64,000 nt of DNA from Clostridiales bacterium. Its GTDB lineage: Bacteria > Bacillota > Clostridia > Lachnospirales > Lachnospiraceae. Position 1 is the stretch's first letter; every line of letters begins with the position of its first letter. Of this stretch, positions 62,584 to 64,000 are shown one piece after another. The notes under the pieces are model-generated. The model saw only the letters and a list, made by a program, of their open reading frames with translations, searched no databases and had not been told where the DNA came from. The stretch is taken from the NCBI GenBank assembly GCA_012839295.1, contig DUNO01000001.1, forward strand, positions 1 to 64,000, written 5' to 3'. Made by a program: the position numbers and the translations under genes.

Positions 62584-64000
62584 ATGAAAAAAAGTTTGAT
62601 TATTTTTACCGTTTTCTTATTTATTCTGAGCTTTAGCAGCTGCGGGGCTCGAAGCGGGAAGCTTGAGGAAGTGGAAGTTAGTACCCCGGAAAACGGAGCA
62701 AGCGATACCGAGCTGTCCGTTTTCCCTGTAACGTCAGAAATGGACACTTCGCCCTTAAGCCCCCCGGTAATCACATCAGAGGTTGTAAATAACTGCGGGG
62801 ATTGTGCGCTTCAAGGCAGCAGGCTATATTATGCTAACAGCTATGACAATGGAACACTTTATAGTATGAATACCGACGGCAGTGATAACCGTAAGCTTAA
62901 CGACGATTGGACGCCGTGGTTCTATGTATCCGGAGACCGGATTTATTACCAAAATGGGGAAGACGGGAAGATCTATGCCATGAATACCGACGGCAGCGGG
63001 CAGCAAAAGTTAAGCGACGATAATTCCGGGAATATTAATGTTACCGGCGACAGGATATATTATAGCAATACGGATGACGATTTTACGCTTTACAGCATGA
63101 ACACCGACGGCAGTGACAGGAAAAAATTGAATGGTGACAATCCCTTGTATATGAATGTGGTGGGTGACCGGATTTATTATTCCGGTAATCTTAGCGGCAG
63201 CAAGGGGATCTACAGTGTAAAAACTGATGGAACCGACAGAATAAAGCTAACCGATGACAGCCCTTATCGTATGACTGTGGCGGACGGCTGGGTTTATTAT
63301 AACAATGAGGACGACGATACCAAACTTTATGCCATTAGAACCGATGGCAGCGATAGGCATAAACTGACCGATGACTCTGGGTTAAACATAAATGTGGTTG
63401 ATAACCGGATTTATTACACGAATGGAAATGATAATAAAATCTACAGTATAAATACGGATGGCAGTGACAGGAAACCCCTGTCCAACGATACCGCGGAGTG
63501 GCTGGTTGTCGGGGGTAGCCGGATTTACTATACGATAACCGGAGCGAATATCTATTATATGAATATAGACGGCGGCGACAAGCGGCTTTTAGCGGATTTG
63601 CGCAGCGGTGTGTACAAGGATGTGACCTATGAAATCAGCGCCAGCCTGCGCAAAGATATGCCAAAGTACCGTTTTACGGCCACGGGAATGACACAAGGTG
63701 CGGATGAATGGGTGGCAGGCTATATTATGGGGTTGGAGGTCTTCGATGAAAAGGGTCGTTCTCTTCTCGCTGCGGACTTTTCACAGACTGTTCTTGATGA
63801 AGTAATCGGAAACGATGCTTATAATATAATGATGGACACTATGGGGCTGCATGTTACAGATATAAATTTTGATGGTTATAAAGATGTGATTATTTTGAAT
63901 AGCTTTGGCGGTGCGCATGCAAATACCTGGTATGATGGCTGGCTATGGAACCCGGAAACCTGGTTGTTTGTCAAAGCGGAATCCTTTACCGACATTTGTA
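62584..64000 (+). CDS. Lipoprotein with DUF5050-like beta-propeller repeats, runs off the edge
   Basis: The frame is open from ATG 62584 (GGGAG upstream) to the end of the window, at least 472 residues. A signal peptide ends at SFSSC (Cys about 21). From about 75 to 330, eight repeats of about 33-36 residues each carry a pattern like (D/N)RIYY.N ... (L/I)Y(S/A)MNTDGSD(R/N)KL, a DUF5050/WD-like propeller. The later part has DINFDGYKDVIIL, an FG-GAP-like calcium turn, and WYDGWLWNPETW. It would sit outside the membrane as a sensor or binding protein. The 3' end is not in the window. Confidence 0.85.
   Translation, partial: MKKSLIIFTVFLFILSFSSCGARSGKLEEVEVSTPENGASDTELSVFPVTSEMDTSPLSPPVITSEVVNNCGDCALQGSRLYYANSYDNGTLYSMNTDGSDNRKLNDDWTPWFYVSGDRIYYQNGEDGKIYAMNTDGSGQQKLSDDNSGNINVTGDRIYYSNTDDDFTLYSMNTDGSDRKKLNGDNPLYMNVVGDRIYYSGNLSGSKGIYSVKTDGTDRIKLTDDSPYRMTVADGWVYYNNEDDDTKLYAIRTDGSDRHKLTDDSGLNINVVDNRIYYTNGNDNKIYSINTDGSDRKPLSNDTAEWLVVGGSRIYYTITGANIYYMNIDGGDKRLLADLRSGVYKDVTYEISASLRKDMPKYRFTATGMTQGADEWVAGYIMGLEVFDEKGRSLLAADFSQTVLDEVIGNDAYNIMMDTMGLHVTDINFDGYKDVIILNSFGGAHANTWYDGWLWNPETWLFVKAESFTDIC

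Noticed and set aside
63000-63600. Regular repeats resembling a CRISPR or minisatellite array
   Set aside because: They are in-frame protein repeats of a beta-propeller, diverged in DNA, without conserved spacers.

Overview
The window reads as an AT-rich genome of an endospore-forming Clostridia species, most likely Lachnospiraceae-like. The grounds are A+T-rich spacers, strong AGGAGG-type ribosome binding sites, a T-box leader on leuA, DUF4183 proteins of the kind found in spore formers, many BcrA-type ABC/two-component sets, and remnants of Clostridia-type mobile elements. No tRNA, rRNA, CRISPR array or complete prophage was seen.

Layout. 0.1-4.7 kb: the tail of a large serine recombinase, then a leftward leuA-AraC operon behind a T-box leader, then a broken IS30 transposase. 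4.9-7.2 kb: a LytTR/DUF3021/methyltransferase operon and a broken CPBP protease. 7.5-12.5 kb: a decayed defence islet with a PD-(D/E)XK protein, an AAA15 ATPase-TOPRIM (RloA/RloB-like) pair, a frameshifted Cap4-like nuclease, a clipped HTH gene and a truncated DUF1016 nuclease. 13-17 kb: a MacB/FtsX-type ABC exporter flanked by more protease fragments. 17-22 kb: a leftward cluster of beta-rich DUF4183/DUF11-type proteins, probably spore-surface proteins. 22-30 kb: a giant secreted Ig-like protein cut off inside a repeat, a Na/Pi symporter, and a DUF4143 ATPase that has lost its middle. 31-41 kb: a RelA/SpoT-domain protein and two tandem ABC + two-component sets. 41-50 kb: a uracil-DNA-glycosylase-like protein, topoisomerase III, a GNAT protein, an ABC-F ATPase and a lipoprotein. 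50-56 kb: an ECF sigma/ABC operon that looks richer in G+C, ICE remnants, and a GntR-controlled ABC gene fused in frame to part of a permease. 56-60.5 kb: a YibE/F pair and a zinc-sparing operon (L28, L33, CobW) with two Fur-family boxes. 60.5-64 kb: a cupin behind a CsoR/CstR-like palindrome, an MFS exporter, and a lipoprotein running off the edge.

Much of the window concerns envelope stress and drug efflux: five ABC exporters under different regulators (two-component systems, ECF sigma, GntR), an ABC-F protein and an MFS pump. The intact genes sit among more than a dozen broken ones. Several keep both ends and lack the middle, or are in-frame fusions, so the region looks like accessory DNA that gains cassettes and is eroded by deletion.

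The least explained signals are repeats. Three short scars repeat the last codons of the serine recombinase (about 6.5, 27.9 and 46.4 kb). A GCCAA-N-TTGGC palindrome occurs three times, and two of its copies end longer related segments that bracket the GntR/ABC cassette. A terminator-plus-promoter module is duplicated at 27.7 and 61.0 kb. I see several good candidates for new biology (the RloAB-type pair, the spore-surface cluster, the repeat-bracketed cassette) but no single system that I can call new from sequence alone.
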